This document shows, one piece after another, positions 1-12,900 of a DNA stretch of 64,000 nt. Made by a program: the position numbers and the translations under genes. The notes under the pieces are model-generated. The model saw only the letters and a list, made by a program, of their open reading frames with translations. It searched no databases and had not been told where the DNA came from. This DNA is from Syngnathus acus. Its lineage: Eukaryota > Chordata > Actinopteri > Syngnathiformes > Syngnathidae. Each line of letters opens with the position of its first letter. Within the stretch, counting starts at the first letter, position 1. The stretch spans positions 13,669,918 through 13,733,917 of the forward strand of contig NC_051098.1 in assembly GCF_901709675.1 (NCBI RefSeq). The letters are read 5' to 3'.

Positions 1-54
1 GCCGGCCCACCGTCCTGCATCGTGCCCCTCATGAGGCAGAACCGCTTGAGATGA
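1..54 (+). CDS. Possible 3' end of an upstream gene (weak)
   Basis: Frame 1 is open from the first base for 17 codons and ends with the TGA at 52-54; the last residues read IVPLMRQNRLR. The stretch is GC-rich and is followed by T- and GT-rich sequence that looks like a 3' UTR, and AATAAA-type signals occur further on (about 2,391 and 2,754). This fits the terminal exon of a plus-strand gene lying off the left edge. An open run this short can arise by chance, and I cannot name a family. Confidence 0.2.
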   Translation, partial: AGPPSCIVPLMRQNRLR

Positions 55-3000
55 GGACTACTTGTACATTTTGGGCTTTTCTACTGTGGGGGGGAGGGAC
101 TGTGTGCGTGCGTGCGTGGTTTCCTCTAGATACAAAGCAATAATTTGGGTTGAGTGACTGCGTGAGTGTTTGTGTGTGTTCACGACTCGAGCACGATTCT
201 CACTGTTAATGAAAAGAACACATACCGTAACCTGCCTAACCTGGAACTTTTATTATTATTTGCACCCGGCTTGGATTTTGAATGCTGACGGGGAGATACT
301 GGTCCCGGGCCTGGCCCCGGGCCTGGCCCTGCCTGGACTTTTGACTACTGAAGGGTGCACACCAGCAGGGGGGGGGGGGAAAGCAAAACATGAAGTCAGA
401 GGTAAACACTGGAGTTGATTTTGTTGCTTTTCTGCGTGTACGTATGATGAGTGTCACTGTCATAAGGTCTTGAGTTGATTTTTAAATGTTTATGATAATT
501 TGATGTGATGATCATGGTGGTGATGATGATGATGATGATGAGGAGGATAATGATGATGATTTTTCAAGCACTGTCAACACTAGAAGCTGCACACACACAC
601 ACACACACATGCCACAACATGACTGCAATATAATGAGTTTGACACAATTAATTCAAACATGCAGCCACACACACAAACACACACACACGTACATACAGAC
701 AGATTGTCATGTTGTGGCTGATGAGTGTACATACTGTTTTTTAATTAACTTTTTAGCTCACACTAGTTTTTTACAAAAGGAAATAGATGACGCTGATATT
801 TGATACAGCGATGAGGATTTATGACAACTTTACAAGCGGTGCTTCCTTTTCCCTCCCTGCCGTGAACGACGAACCTAATTTGATACCAAACAAAAACATG
901 GCTTTAGCGCGTAGCACAGAACATATATGTTGTTATTTTTATACATGGAACTGTGCTTATCATGTAGCAGAACTAGCTGGTACGTCCCTGGTCACCTCCC
1001 AAGCAGCAGGGGGCAGCGTGCACACCTATCCTTGCTTTGTTTCTTCTTCTTGATCCGAACAAAATGTTTCATGTGTACTGTAGATTTGACCTCCAAAACA
1101 CTAACCACTCAGAGAGCCTGAAATTATTATTATTATTGTGTTTTTTTTTGTAGTTTGACAGTTCGTGAGTGAAGCGACAATCAGGTGCACTTGAAATTGG
1201 TAACGCTAAAAACAAAGAAGCCACTCTTTTGAGCCGAAACCTCACTCAAGAGCCCAAATTTTGAATGTGTATCCAAGTTGTCTTTAACATATGTACACTA
1301 TACCCTCCAAATATTAGTATAAATCTCAAATGCACCAAAATTAAAGTACCACCCTTCTACACAAATGTGTGGAAAAGACATGTTTTTCTGTTACATTAAA
1401 ACAAGTATTGACAAAAAAAGCCTTGGTGAGGACTCGGAGGTAATGAGATGCTCAGTAACGGCAAGCTAGCATGTCGCGGAAAGAGGCTAGCTAACGCTGG
1501 CAACTACAACTAGTTGAAATTTTAGACCATTATTGTTTGTAAAATAATTCCTGCTTTCATTTTTTTTGTGTTTTATGAGTTACTAAATGATTTTCATAAA
1601 GCAGAACAAAATGACTAGACCAGCTAACTCCTGATGACAATGACTGGCTAGTTTTACATCAAGATCCAAGACACTAAGACGCATAACATTCCTTGCACCT
1701 TAAAAGTGTTTTCTTGGCTTTTTGTGCAACAAGATGGCGTCAAAGAAGTAGAACATAGTTACAATGCTCTTCAATGCTGCTGTGCTAGCATCACAGAAAA
1801 TGGCCAGCCAACACTGCCGACTAGCTAGTTTTGTGCCATTTTAAACTTCTTTGCATGTAGAAAATGTTCTCATGCTTTTGAGCTGCAAGGTGGCATCCCA
1901 AAAGGCTCGCTAACACTGGCGACTGCAGCTAGCTAGTTTTACACAACATTCCTCACATGTTAAAAAGTTTTCCCTTGTATGTACTGTGTGCCAAGTTGGA
2001 GTCTGAACAAGTAGAACATGCTGACTACCTTTGACAAGTGACTAGGCTAGTTTTACGTCACGTTGTACAATATGACATGCATGGGGAAATCCCTCGAAAG
2101 TTGACAAAATTTTCCTTGGGGTTTTTGAGTCTAAGAAGCAGGGCATAACTTCGTACTGCGACCGACCTTTCATTAATTCTCCCTCCAGATCTTGTTCCCA
2201 AATGTTTTCCTTCCATTGCCATCGTCTCTACAGCCGTTGTTGGTTTGAGTGCCTTCTTTGCCTTGCGTGGACGCTTTGACGTCATCGCTGGCTAAATGAT
2301 GGGTATTTCAGTGTAAATAGAGCAAATGTTCCATTCTGGTAGCTGATGACATCATCAGCGCCTGTCTGTGTTGTCACTGGGATTTGCGACAAAATAAAAA
2401 ACACTTTGCTTTTGAAATACGTTTTATTATTTTGGGAAAAATATCTCTGTCAGTAAACCGTCAGTTTGTCTCTCTATTTTTCTGTCCATTCACTCATTCA
2501 TCTATCTGTCTGCCCATCTCCTTTCCCAAAATGAGTAGTTTATATGCCAAGCTTATACATAGCACTTTTAGTCCCCACAACGGAAACAACAGAAAACCAC
2601 ACGGAAGACACCCAACTGATGAGGAAAAAGACTCACTAAAACATTTGAAAACAAAGTCCTGTTGCCTTTACTTTGTATACCATTAGAGTAAAAACTACAA
2701 CAAAATATTTATATTGGGTAAAAATGTACATGCCATTATTACAGCACCCTCAATAATTGTCTAAATAAATTCAATAATTGTTTATAAATGTGCTTCTGTT
2801 TTAGTAAATATTGTGGTTTAATCGTGTTATGATTTAGGGAAGAGTAGAGAGCACGTGATCTAATCGATGACGTCATTCTGCGCCTTGCATTACAAAATCT
2901 CATTTAAAAAAAATATTGACGAGCTTTGATTTTTAAACAAAGCCGTTTGCTGCCTCCAGGTGGTCACTTGACGTCCTGCAACAGGGGTGGTCTGACCCGG

Positions 3001-3176
3001 TAATTAGATTGAAAAATTCAATAAGGTTTGTTTGCAGACATTAATGAATGTGATACTAAAACCATACTCCATGTTTAATAATTTGCTGTAATTTTGCTTG
3101 CCCGTATGGTGTTAAGGCTCAATTAGCAACTTGTGTGAATTATTAATCGATGACGTTTTTCGATTAGTCTACTCGA
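55..3176. other. Intergenic or 3'-UTR-like region left of eml2
   Basis: I see no convincing gene here. The stretch holds an ATG/GAT trinucleotide run near 508-543, (CA)n runs near 589-609 and 672-690, a degenerate tandem repeat (listed separately), AATAAA motifs near 2,391 and 2,754, and AT-rich sequence. The small open frames in it have no coding character or recognisable homology. Confidence 0.5.
1480..2110. repeat. Degenerate tandem repeat with CTAGCTAGTTTTA core
   Basis: About five diverged units recur at roughly 110-175 bp intervals. Each has a core of the kind ACTGGCGACT..GCTAGCTAGTTTTACA, seen near 1,509, 1,646, 1,821, 1,930 and 2,044. The cores are followed by related phrases about a catch or join such as ACATTCCTTGCACCTTAAAAG and ACATTCCTCACATGTTAAAAA and by CAAGNTGG...GAACA segments. 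It is an old minisatellite or a decayed repeat array. I cannot assign it to a named family. Confidence 0.6.
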
Positions 3177-3267
3177 CACTTCCGGTGTTGGTAATTGTAC
3201 CTTGGTCACGTGACACGGTGTGCTTCAACGATTGAACACGAGAAGGCTGTTGTTGCCATGGAAACAG
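3177..3267 (+). promoter_or_regulatory. Promoter-like motif cluster upstream of eml2
   Basis: Within about 90 bp there is an ETS-type CACTTCCGG, an E-box TCACGTGAC (USF/MITF type) near 3,207, and a near-perfect RFX X-box GTTGCCATGGAAAC at 3,252-3,265. The cluster overlaps the start codon of a candidate first exon of eml2 at 3,258. Such clustering is typical of TATA-less vertebrate promoters. The motif matches are seen directly; their use is inferred. Confidence 0.45.
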
Positions 3268-3294
3268 CAGCACTGTTGCACGAGGCAGATGGAG
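3258..3294 (+). CDS. eml2: Candidate alternative first exon of eml2 (METAALLHEADG)
   Basis: An ATG in strong context (GCCATGG) opens 12 codons plus one base and is followed by a good donor (GGAG|gtgagg). The exon therefore ends in phase 1, which is the phase required by eml2 exon 2 at 6,158; the joined reading is ...EADG-D-DTMSAAS. It lies within the promoter-like cluster. A phase match alone has a one-in-three chance, so this remains a candidate. Confidence 0.4.
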
Positions 3295-3901
3295 GTGAGG
3301 AGGTCTCATCAAGTTAACGGAAAGTACTTCAGAACAACATTTTTGCTTTTCAAATTAAAATTGAATATGAACGTAAAATCTGGAAAATTATGGAATGGGT
3401 CAGGATTCAAATGATTATTTCGGGCCTGATTTGGAGCTTCAGTCAGGTTTCAGGACATGGTTGAGGTTAGAAATCATAGTTTCAAATGTGGATTATGAAA
3501 TCAATGGGTTGGGTTTGAAATAAACACATTTCCAAACCAGGTTTTGAAAGTAGGGTTTCAAGAAATGATAAGTAGGGCTCCAAACCTGTTTTTTTTTTAT
3601 AAAACAATAAAAACATCAGGGTTCGTGTATCCGATTCTGAAATATCCAAAGGCTGTTCTTTTGTCTTTACTTTGAAAGTGCCCCCGCGGAAGTGCAGATC
3701 TACGTGTCAATTTAACTTGGAGTCAGTCGGAGAGGTAGGCGCGAGAAGGCGGCAGCAGGTAAAGGTGCGAAGGAGAAGGAAGGAGAAAGACTAAAGACAG
3801 GATGGACGGAAGAAGAGGATCGGACAAGAGGAAGATGGTGTCTTCGTGCGGGAGCTTGTACGACAGCAACAACCTGCTTATGCAGTACTGCAACAACGGT
3901 A

Positions 3902-3961
<60 letters not shown>

Positions 3962-6900
3962 AATCACAATATACAACGGTCTATGTTCAACACGTTTGTG
4001 GCCAATTATTTCAAATTTCACACACTCAAATTGGCATCAAATGCCCCGGAATATATGCAAAATGTCAATTGAATTGAAAATAAAGACGCCTAAAATGCTC
4101 AGTTTGATCTCAAATATCACTAGAATGAAACGTGTTATTTTCAATTATATTTTGCGACAATTATTACATGTTTGGACAATATATTCATGTCAATCAATTC
4201 ACAATCCCCTCAGTTGATTTAAATGTGTTGGTCCCTGTTGATATTTGGACATTTTGGTGTCGTGAGTGTCAAACGTCCAACAAATCATTTTTCTGATGCG
4301 GTGAAATTGTTTTAGTATTAATTTGTCTGTATTTTTACTTCCTCACTCAACAAGTATTTATAAAAACGGCTGTGGCAGCATGCTTGCCGAAGCAACAGGT
4401 GGCGCTGGAGACCAGAATTGTCAGGCCCTTTTAATAATCAAACAAGAGGAAGAAAGTAATACAAAAAATACATGTGCTTTTTTTTGTCTTTAATGTTATA
4501 TTTAGGCCTTTTTTTGTTTGCCCTATTTAATAATTAGGGCATTTTGTTTTTCTAAACATTACATTGTATGTCTTGTCTTTGTTGTTTTTAACTTTAACGC
4601 ACTTGCTTTTGAGTGTTACATTCAAGGCGCTTTGTTGCTTTAAAAATTACATTCACCATATTTTGACTATTAATTCAAGAAATTTCATTTCGATTGACAC
4701 AGAATCAAGTTTTGGAAAAGACGTGTTAGTGTAGCTAATGAACCGGCCACTGAGATCAGACATCTTCCTCTTTGGATGTTTGTTGTATACGACAGCGCCA
4801 CCTGCTGATTGTTCACTGTCATGAAATCGTGTGTGTGTGTTGATGATCTTGTGCACTTTGCAGCATCTCTTCCTAGTGGTGCTTGATTTTATTGATTCTT
4901 GTGTGTGTGTGCATGTAAGGAAGCGATAGGGTGATGGAAGCAGGAAGTGGGCGTGGTTTCAACGAATAGTCCTGCAGGGGTGTGAGTGCAGGCGGGAGGG
5001 GTTTTGGGTGATGGAGGAGCACAAGGTTGGTGGTGGGGGGCTAGGGTCTGGGTGATGACGAAGAGACTGGGGGAGGGGTTTGTGCTGAGTGGCCGCCGCC
5101 GCGCCTGCCTGATAGTTGCTCTGCGGAGTCTTTGATGGACAGCAGCCAGCAAACCAGCAAGATGGCAGGTAGGCCGGACCTACTCCATCATCATCATCAA
5201 TGTCTCCCCATTTTCCATCCTCTTTGAGCTTCCTGACAATGATCATGGGACTTTTTCTCACCTTGCCACCTCACCCTGGTGCTATCCGTGGCGCCGGATG
5301 AATAGCAAGCAGATATTACATGTGTGTGTGTATAGTTTTCAAGGTTATAAAGCTCAGGCCAACCTCTTTTGTGGCACGGATTCAGCTCCACTGTGTCCTT
5401 TTGCTATATCGAGACCCGTGGATTGCGCCCCTATATTATGTTGCAGATTTTTTAGGAATTGATTTTACGGGTTTTTGTCGTATACAGGCGAGTTGCAATT
5501 TAGCGTAGTGTAACTTCACCACATATGGCACATGTACTTTCCCCATTACTTAATATTAATAATACATTGATATTACTTTATATTAATCTTCATGAATTTA
5601 TTATTTTGAAAAAAAGAAAAAGAAAAACTTGAACAAGAAATCTAGGAGCACTAGCAATTACTATTTTCCAATGTCCTATTTTGCATATGAGCACATTATC
5701 AGTTAGGGTGTAAAAGGGCCTCGTATCAAGTGAGTTGTAAAGGATGTCCGTGTTTAAAGCAACAATAGCAGCAATTGTGTTAAGGACCTGAGATGTTTTG
5801 AATACTGTAGACCGGTTCATTGTTCATACGTTCACTATCTTGATCTGGTTTAAGCAAAAGAGTCTCCAATTACTTCCTGTCTACTTTACCAGTGACAGGA
5901 TTGGACCAGATGGGTAGATTTAGGTGGTAGGGTTGATGGGTAGTCTTATTGTTAAATTGTAATACAAGACGCTGAATTATTAAACATGATCAGGTTTCCC
6001 GTAAGCTCTTATTGTTCCTTTACCTCCTAACACATTCACAAACCAAGTGAGTAAACCAAAAAAAATACCCGAGGAGACCAAGGAAGTCTTGACATTTAGG
6101 TTTAAAACAATTAATTGGGCCTTCTCCATTTTTAAAACAATGTGCTCCTCCGTGCAGATGACACCATGTCGGCAGCCAGCAACATGGAGATGGAGGACCG
6201 CGTGTCCCACCTTGAGCAGCGGCTTCAGCTTCAGGAGGACGACATCCAGCTCCTGAAAGCGGCTCTGGCCGACGCCCTGCGCCGTCTCGGCTGCTGCGAG
6301 GAGAAGAGTCTGGCCTCGCAGCCGGGAGGTGTCCACGCCACCGGGAGGCGGTCTCTGCCCGGCACGGCCCCGCCCGCCAAGGGTGAGTACGGTTGTCTGT
6401 TGTGAGAGTGGCTACAGCTAATTAGCTTCTCCGCACATGCTCGTTTGTGCACAAATCGCATGATGCAGTGACAGCCACACATGATGCATTTATTGGAGTA
6501 AAATCATTTTCAGTTCGTCAGCTACTTCAGGCTCTTCCTTCCAAGCCGCTGAGCAACGGATACGTACAACACAAACGCCTTCTCTCATCACCGTCCTCGC
6601 CCAAGAAGGACGTGCTGAACTCCATCAAGCGGTAGCTACTATTAGAACATGGATCCATGTGTACATAGATTGATTTATATACTATAATGCCACGTCTGTC
6701 CAGGAAGAGCATGTCGACAGAGCGCCTCACGCTGGCCAGGAGGGAAGTGGCAGCGGCCGAGAGTAGAAGTCGAACAACTTCATCCAGTAGTTCTACAGGC
6801 GGAAAAAGGTGACTCTCACTCTACAATTTACCTACGAGCATTTTAAAACCGTTTAATGTGTATATATATTTTTTTCAAATCATATTTATGCTAATCAATC

Positions 6901-9900
6901 CATCCAGGGGAATCTTTGCTGTACAGTATATATAGCATTTTCGTCTTGCTTAGAATGATGGAGATGAGCGGGCGAGTGAGAAAGTGCACCGCAGCATGAC
7001 ACAACATTTTTTCATGCGATTCTCTTGTGAACAGTCGATATGTCCCAGCAACAGCGAACGCAGCACGTTTGCTGACTTTCGCCTCACTATTGATTGACAG
7101 ATCAATGAATTATAATCAATCATGACAAGATGTTCAAAATATTAGGAACAGCCAATATGATGGAGTTGTATATTTTTAACAACAATTAGTCATGAAAAGC
7201 GAACGTGAGACGAGAACGAGATCGTGCAGTGCTCCTCGTTTCAGCCGCTGATAGCATCTTATTTCTCCGTTGGAAAAGGGGGCGGGGCGGGGCGTGGTTG
7301 GCAAGTTCAGAAACTGACTTCTGATTGGTCGAGAGCCGAATATGAGTTGGCAGGCTTAATGAGGAAGTGAAAAAGTGTTGCTGAGCACCGCAAACACGCA
7401 AGCAACGCGCAGTAACGGTCACGTTTTGACGTAGCGGACGCAAGCAGCCATGAAGAAATCAAGCAGGTAAACTTTGTAAGGTTTTATAACTTCCGATCGA
7501 TTATGTAATCAATCTCTCGCATCATCGTGCAGGTTGTCAATGCTACGTTGGACGTTTTTAGTGAGAGATGTTGCGTTCAAGTTCATATTTATCGAGTGTA
7601 ATTTGAACTTTCAACGACTGAATATCGAGCCGGGGGTGGAGGGAGACAACACACAGAATTTGTTTTTTTGTGTTGCAAAGTTGTCTCAAGTTTTATTGTG
7701 TATGTGTGTGCATTATTCATACACACTGTGACTTTATTTGTTGACTGGAGCCAATGCTGGAAGGCGTCCGTCTGGACGCGCACAAGCGCGACTGAATAAG
7801 CGTCTCCTTGTGTTGCGTTCAAGTGCTCCTCTCATCCGTTTGATAATAATTCATGCAGCAAGAACGGATTAAGTATCTTTAATATGAGCGTCGCAGGCAC
7901 ACGAGAATGGATTGAGTTGCGTTAGTTTTGCCGCAGTGTTTTGTTGTTTAAATGTGATTACATCATCCGCACGCGCGTGCACTCAGACGCGCAAAAGAAA
8001 AAAATATCCAATGGAGTGCAGTTTGTGGTTCTTGCGAGTCCATTAGAAGCAAAGTAACAACGCATTAACATTCCCATATGGCCGACAATGAAAAACATCA
8101 AGTCAGTCACACCCTTCAAATCGAAAAAAAAAAAAGGAAAATCTTAAAATTTCATGCACATGTAAAAACTGGTTGGAGCCAGAATGAGAATAAACAACTG
8201 ACGCAGGGCACGCAACTTAAGCTTTAATCAATTTAATGTGTTTAGTGCAAGCTTGGCACAAACTACACACTAAATGTGTGAATGCAACACCTATCTCTTA
8301 AAAGATGAGTGTGTGTGTGTGGGGGGGGGGAAGTCTAAAGAAAGGATTATGTTATTATTATGATGATGATAAGCAGCAGCACACATGACTGAATCGTGAA
8401 CGCACGCATCCGTGGGCGACCTCTGACTGGTTCTGATAAGTGCTCATCAAATTGGTGCCCGTGTTTGTCCCAACCGTGGCTGTGGTTAAGTACCCAGCAT
8501 GCACTGCTCTCATTAACGTCTCACTGCATTGGCTAGAAATGGGACACGCACACACGCGTTATTGGAGACAAAACACCTCTTTGTGTGTTTGATGAGCCTC
8601 TCAGCCTTTTTTTTGCCTGGCATCAAGTCAGCGTTTCCGTGGAAACCGCCAGAAAAAGTCAAACTCTCCAGACACGGAACAGAAAAACAAGAGTGTCCAT
8701 GAATTTGAGGCTAATATGCTAAAGGCTAAAAGGAACTTTTGGGTCAACATGCTAAAACTGCATTTAAACTGTTGGATAACTTGAGGCTAAGCTCCTGCTA
8801 ACAAACATTCTGATTGGAGAATTGGGTCTAACATGCTAAAACATCATGTTTGGCTTACACCTAACTAACCCTAACATGCTTTTTCTTCCCTCAATTTCAG
8901 TAAATCCAAAGAATGCGCATATAATGCAGGTAAGAGGCCTTCCGTCATGCAAAGGATCATGGGGCATAGGAATAAACTGGATTTTTCAAATTGTTTAATC
9001 ATCCCGTCCTCTCTCCCTCCATCAGAGGACGGCTACGTGAGGATGTTCCTGCGCGGCCGTCCCGTCACCATGCATGCGCCCGACCAGCTAAGAGGGAGCT
9101 ACAGCTTGGACCACAAGGTGGCGCTACCCGACCACAAGCTCAAACTGGAGTGGGTGTATCCTTCAACGAAAATGCTCCACCCTCTTTTCCTCTTAGCAGC
9201 TATTAAAAAAAACTTAATGCTAAGCTATGCTATCCTGGGGCTATTTTCATAACTAATCATTTTAGAGTGTCGTGGGTGTGTACTTTCCACATCAAGTGAT
9301 GCACAATTCCATGTGGGTATTCTACATTATGTTTATTTTCCGTGATGGCGCGGCTACAGCTACGGCTACCGTGGGCGCGATTGTCGCTCCAATTTGTACC
9401 TTCTGCCTACTGGGGAGATTGTCTATTTCAACGCCTCCGTGGTGGTCCTGTACAATACCGACGAACAGCAGCAGAGACACTACTTGGGGCACAATGACGA
9501 CGTCAAGTGGTGAGATGCTACAAATTCATCTCTTGACAACCGGACAAATTAGAAGCTAAACTAGTATATATTTAAAATCTATAACATGGAAAACCGTAAA
9601 CATACTAGAGGCTAACCTGATGTACTGCATGTTCAGCCAGAGGCTAAACTACACGTTTAGCATATCAGACTAAAAAAAATGCAAATAAAACATGTTTGGC
9701 TAACATGCACGATGGGCTAATGCAAACTTTATCTTCTCAGCTTGAGTGTGCATCCTGACATGGTTACCATAGCAACGGGACAAGTGGCAGGAAATACTAA
9801 AGACGGAAAGGTACTTAACACTAACGCTCACTAGCATGCTAGATGCTAAACCTGTGAACAACATGCTACGTGCTACTATAAAGAAATACTTGTGTGCATG

Positions 9901-12900
9901 TTCAGCTGCTAGCGCCCCACGTCCGGGTGTGGGACTCAGTAAGCCTGAACACTCTTCACGTGCTGGGTGTTGGCGTCTTCGACCGAGCAGTCACCTGTGT
10001 GTCATTCTCCAAATCAGTAAGTACCACCAACTAGACTTCAGCTTTCCATTTGCTCAAAGTTTCAAAGTGTGACTTCAACCCTGTAGAATGGTGGCAGCTT
10101 CCTGTGTGCTGTCGATGATGCCAACGACCACATCCTGTCTGTGTGGAACTGGCAGAAGGAGAAGCAACTAGCTGACGTCAAGGTTAGCGTCTGAAGTCCA
10201 CCTCGATGTTGCTTTTTGGAACGCTCAAGGCGTCCTGACATCTTCGCAGTGCTCTAACGACTCGGTGCTAGCGGCCGTCTTCCACCCGATGGACGCTAAC
10301 CTGATAGTCACCTGCGGAAAATCACACATCAACTTCTGGAGCTTGGAGGGAAACACGCTGGCCAAGAAACAAGGACTCTTTGAGGTGATCACTACAACAA
10401 CATCACTCTCTCTTTTTGGCCTTAATAGTCTACATGTTATGTTTTTTTAAAAACAGAAATAAAATGATGTATATATAAATAGTGGGATTAGTACTAAGCC
10501 TTGAGGTACTCCATGTCGCTCCATTTGTTTTCCACCGTAGAAACATGAGAAACCGAAATATGTGTTGTGCGTGGCGTTTGCCGAGAACGGAGATGCCATC
10601 ACCGGAGACTCCAGTGGAAACATCTACGTTTGGGCCAAAGGTACACCACATTTGTATACAATAAATACAGAAAGTCTAGCGAGCGTGTGTAAGTTGTGAT
10701 GAGTCGTCTTGGGGCGGACAAACAGGCGGGAATCGCATCAGCCAGGTCATGCCGGGTGCCCACGAAGGCGGTATCTTCTCCATCTGTGTCCTGAAAGACG
10801 GCACCATGGTGTCTGGAGGAGGGAAGGACCGCAAGGTGGCGCTGTGGGACCGTGACTATCGCAAGCAGGCGGACATGGAGGTCAGAATGAGTTTAGGATT
10901 ACATTATAGCGGTATACGTCGATACTGAATATAAATGAACCGCTTTTTACAGGTGGGTGACCCGTTCGGTCCAGTTCGGGCCATTACAGAAGGCAAAGGA
11001 GGTGAACTCTTCATCGGCACCACCAAGAACGCAATTCTCAAAGCGGCCTTCCCTGACACACTGACACCCATTGTACAGGTAAACTTAACACTGTTACAAT
11101 AAAATATGCTAAATTGCATATTTGGATATAATTGCAGCAGCTAAGATGCTAAATACTAAGATGCTAATGTGACTAGCATGAGCTAACCTGCTAAACTGGC
11201 TGACATGCTAGATGCTAACTGACTGTGGGATGTACCCCTGGGATTGTGCTCATTCTCAGGGTCACACGGACGAGCTTTGGGGTCTGGCTGTGCATTCGAA
11301 TCTGGATCAGTTTGCCACCTGCTGTCAGGATAAACAAGTTCACCTGTGGGACACAAACTCCCACCAGCCCATCTGGACCAAGAGCATTGAGGTCATTTTA
11401 AAAAGCAAAACGTTGATAGCATTAACAAGATGTTCCAAATGTCTCCTCAATGTCACAAAGTTTGTGTTTGTAGGATCCTGCAAGGTGTGCATGTTTTCAT
11501 CCCAACGGCGAAGTTCTGGCTGTCGGCACCATGACTGGAAGGTATGTGAGCTTAATATTTTTTTGTTGCAAATGTGTGTTTCCCCTCTTAATCTGTGTGT
11601 ATGTTTCAGATGGTTAGTGTTGGACACAGACACTCGTGATCTTGTGTCTATGCACACAGATGGCAATGAGATCATTTCCAACGTCAAATATTCTCCAGGT
11701 AAAACACAAATAAAACCTCCCCGATTGTTAGCGTTTGACGCTAATTTGACCACAATGCCTTTGTGTCAGACGGCAACTTCCTGGCGGTGTCCTCCCACGA
11801 CAACTTTGTTTACATCTACGCCGTGACCGAGAACGGACGCAAGTACAACCGTACAGGAAAATGTACTGTGAGTATCCCAAAAAAATCTGCCTAGCAACAA
11901 TGAGCAAACACAGCATGTTATCAGAAAATATTTTTCACGTGGTCTTACGGGCACAAATTTGGCAAGCAAATGTTTTTCAGGGCAAATTCCAGGGGGTGCC
12001 AGTGTCATTTATTTCAACTCGCAACTTTACAGATGCTTATCGTAATGATTATTATTATAATTTGCGTTTATGTATGCGTTCCTCAGGGTCACTCCAGCTT
12101 CGTGACGCATGTGGACTGGTCCTCTGACAGTCACTACCTGGTCACCAACTCAGGAGACTATGAGATCCTCTTTTGTGAGTGCTCTCTTCCCGTTCTTGTG
12201 TTTGTGCGTACATGAATACATCGTAAAGGTGTTGCGTGTTCCAGGGGAGGCACCCAGCGGCAAACACGTGACCAACATGGACGCCGTACGAAACCTCACG
12301 TGGGCCACATCCACCTGCACGCTGAGCTTCAACACCTTTGGTAGGTTAGGCCATTTCCAGGTTCCAGTTTTGTGGTCCCGCTATGAAGTTGATACCTTTT
12401 TATTTTATTGATTGTATCCTTTTGTAATACCACTGTCAACCGCTAGATGGCAGCATATTTGTGTATTTATTTCAAGGCTAGTCTGCCGTTTTTCTTGAGA
12501 ATGATTAAATGTCATATGCTGTAATCCTGCTTTTTATGCCTACATTTTTTTTTTTTTATATGGTTTTACAGGAATTTGGCCAGACGGTGCAGATGGCACA
12601 GACATCAACGGCGTGTGCCGATCACACGACGACTCCCTGCTGTCATCGGCTGACGATTTTGGCAAAGTGCATTTGCTGTCGTACCCGTGCTCCCAACCCA
12701 GGGTGAGTTGCCTCCCTCCTCTCGTTTTCCGTGCTAACTTGCTATGCTAACATCCGTTTGGGTTTATTCTGGTTGTGGTACTTTGTTGAACCCTTGTTAA
12801 ATATTTAAATATTCTAGGCGCCAGGCCACGAATATGGTGGCCACAGCAGTCACGTGACCAGCGTAGCTTTCCTGCACGATGACAGCCGCCTCATCTCCAC

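Noticed and set aside
3712-4077. Open frames reading VCVCVC or HTHTHT
   Set aside because: Translation of the (CA)n microsatellite. Only the part before it on the plus strand is real (eml2 exon 1).
9700-10000. Search for a miR-330-like hairpin, since human EML2 hosts MIR330
   Set aside because: I saw no match to the mature miRNA in the eml2 introns.
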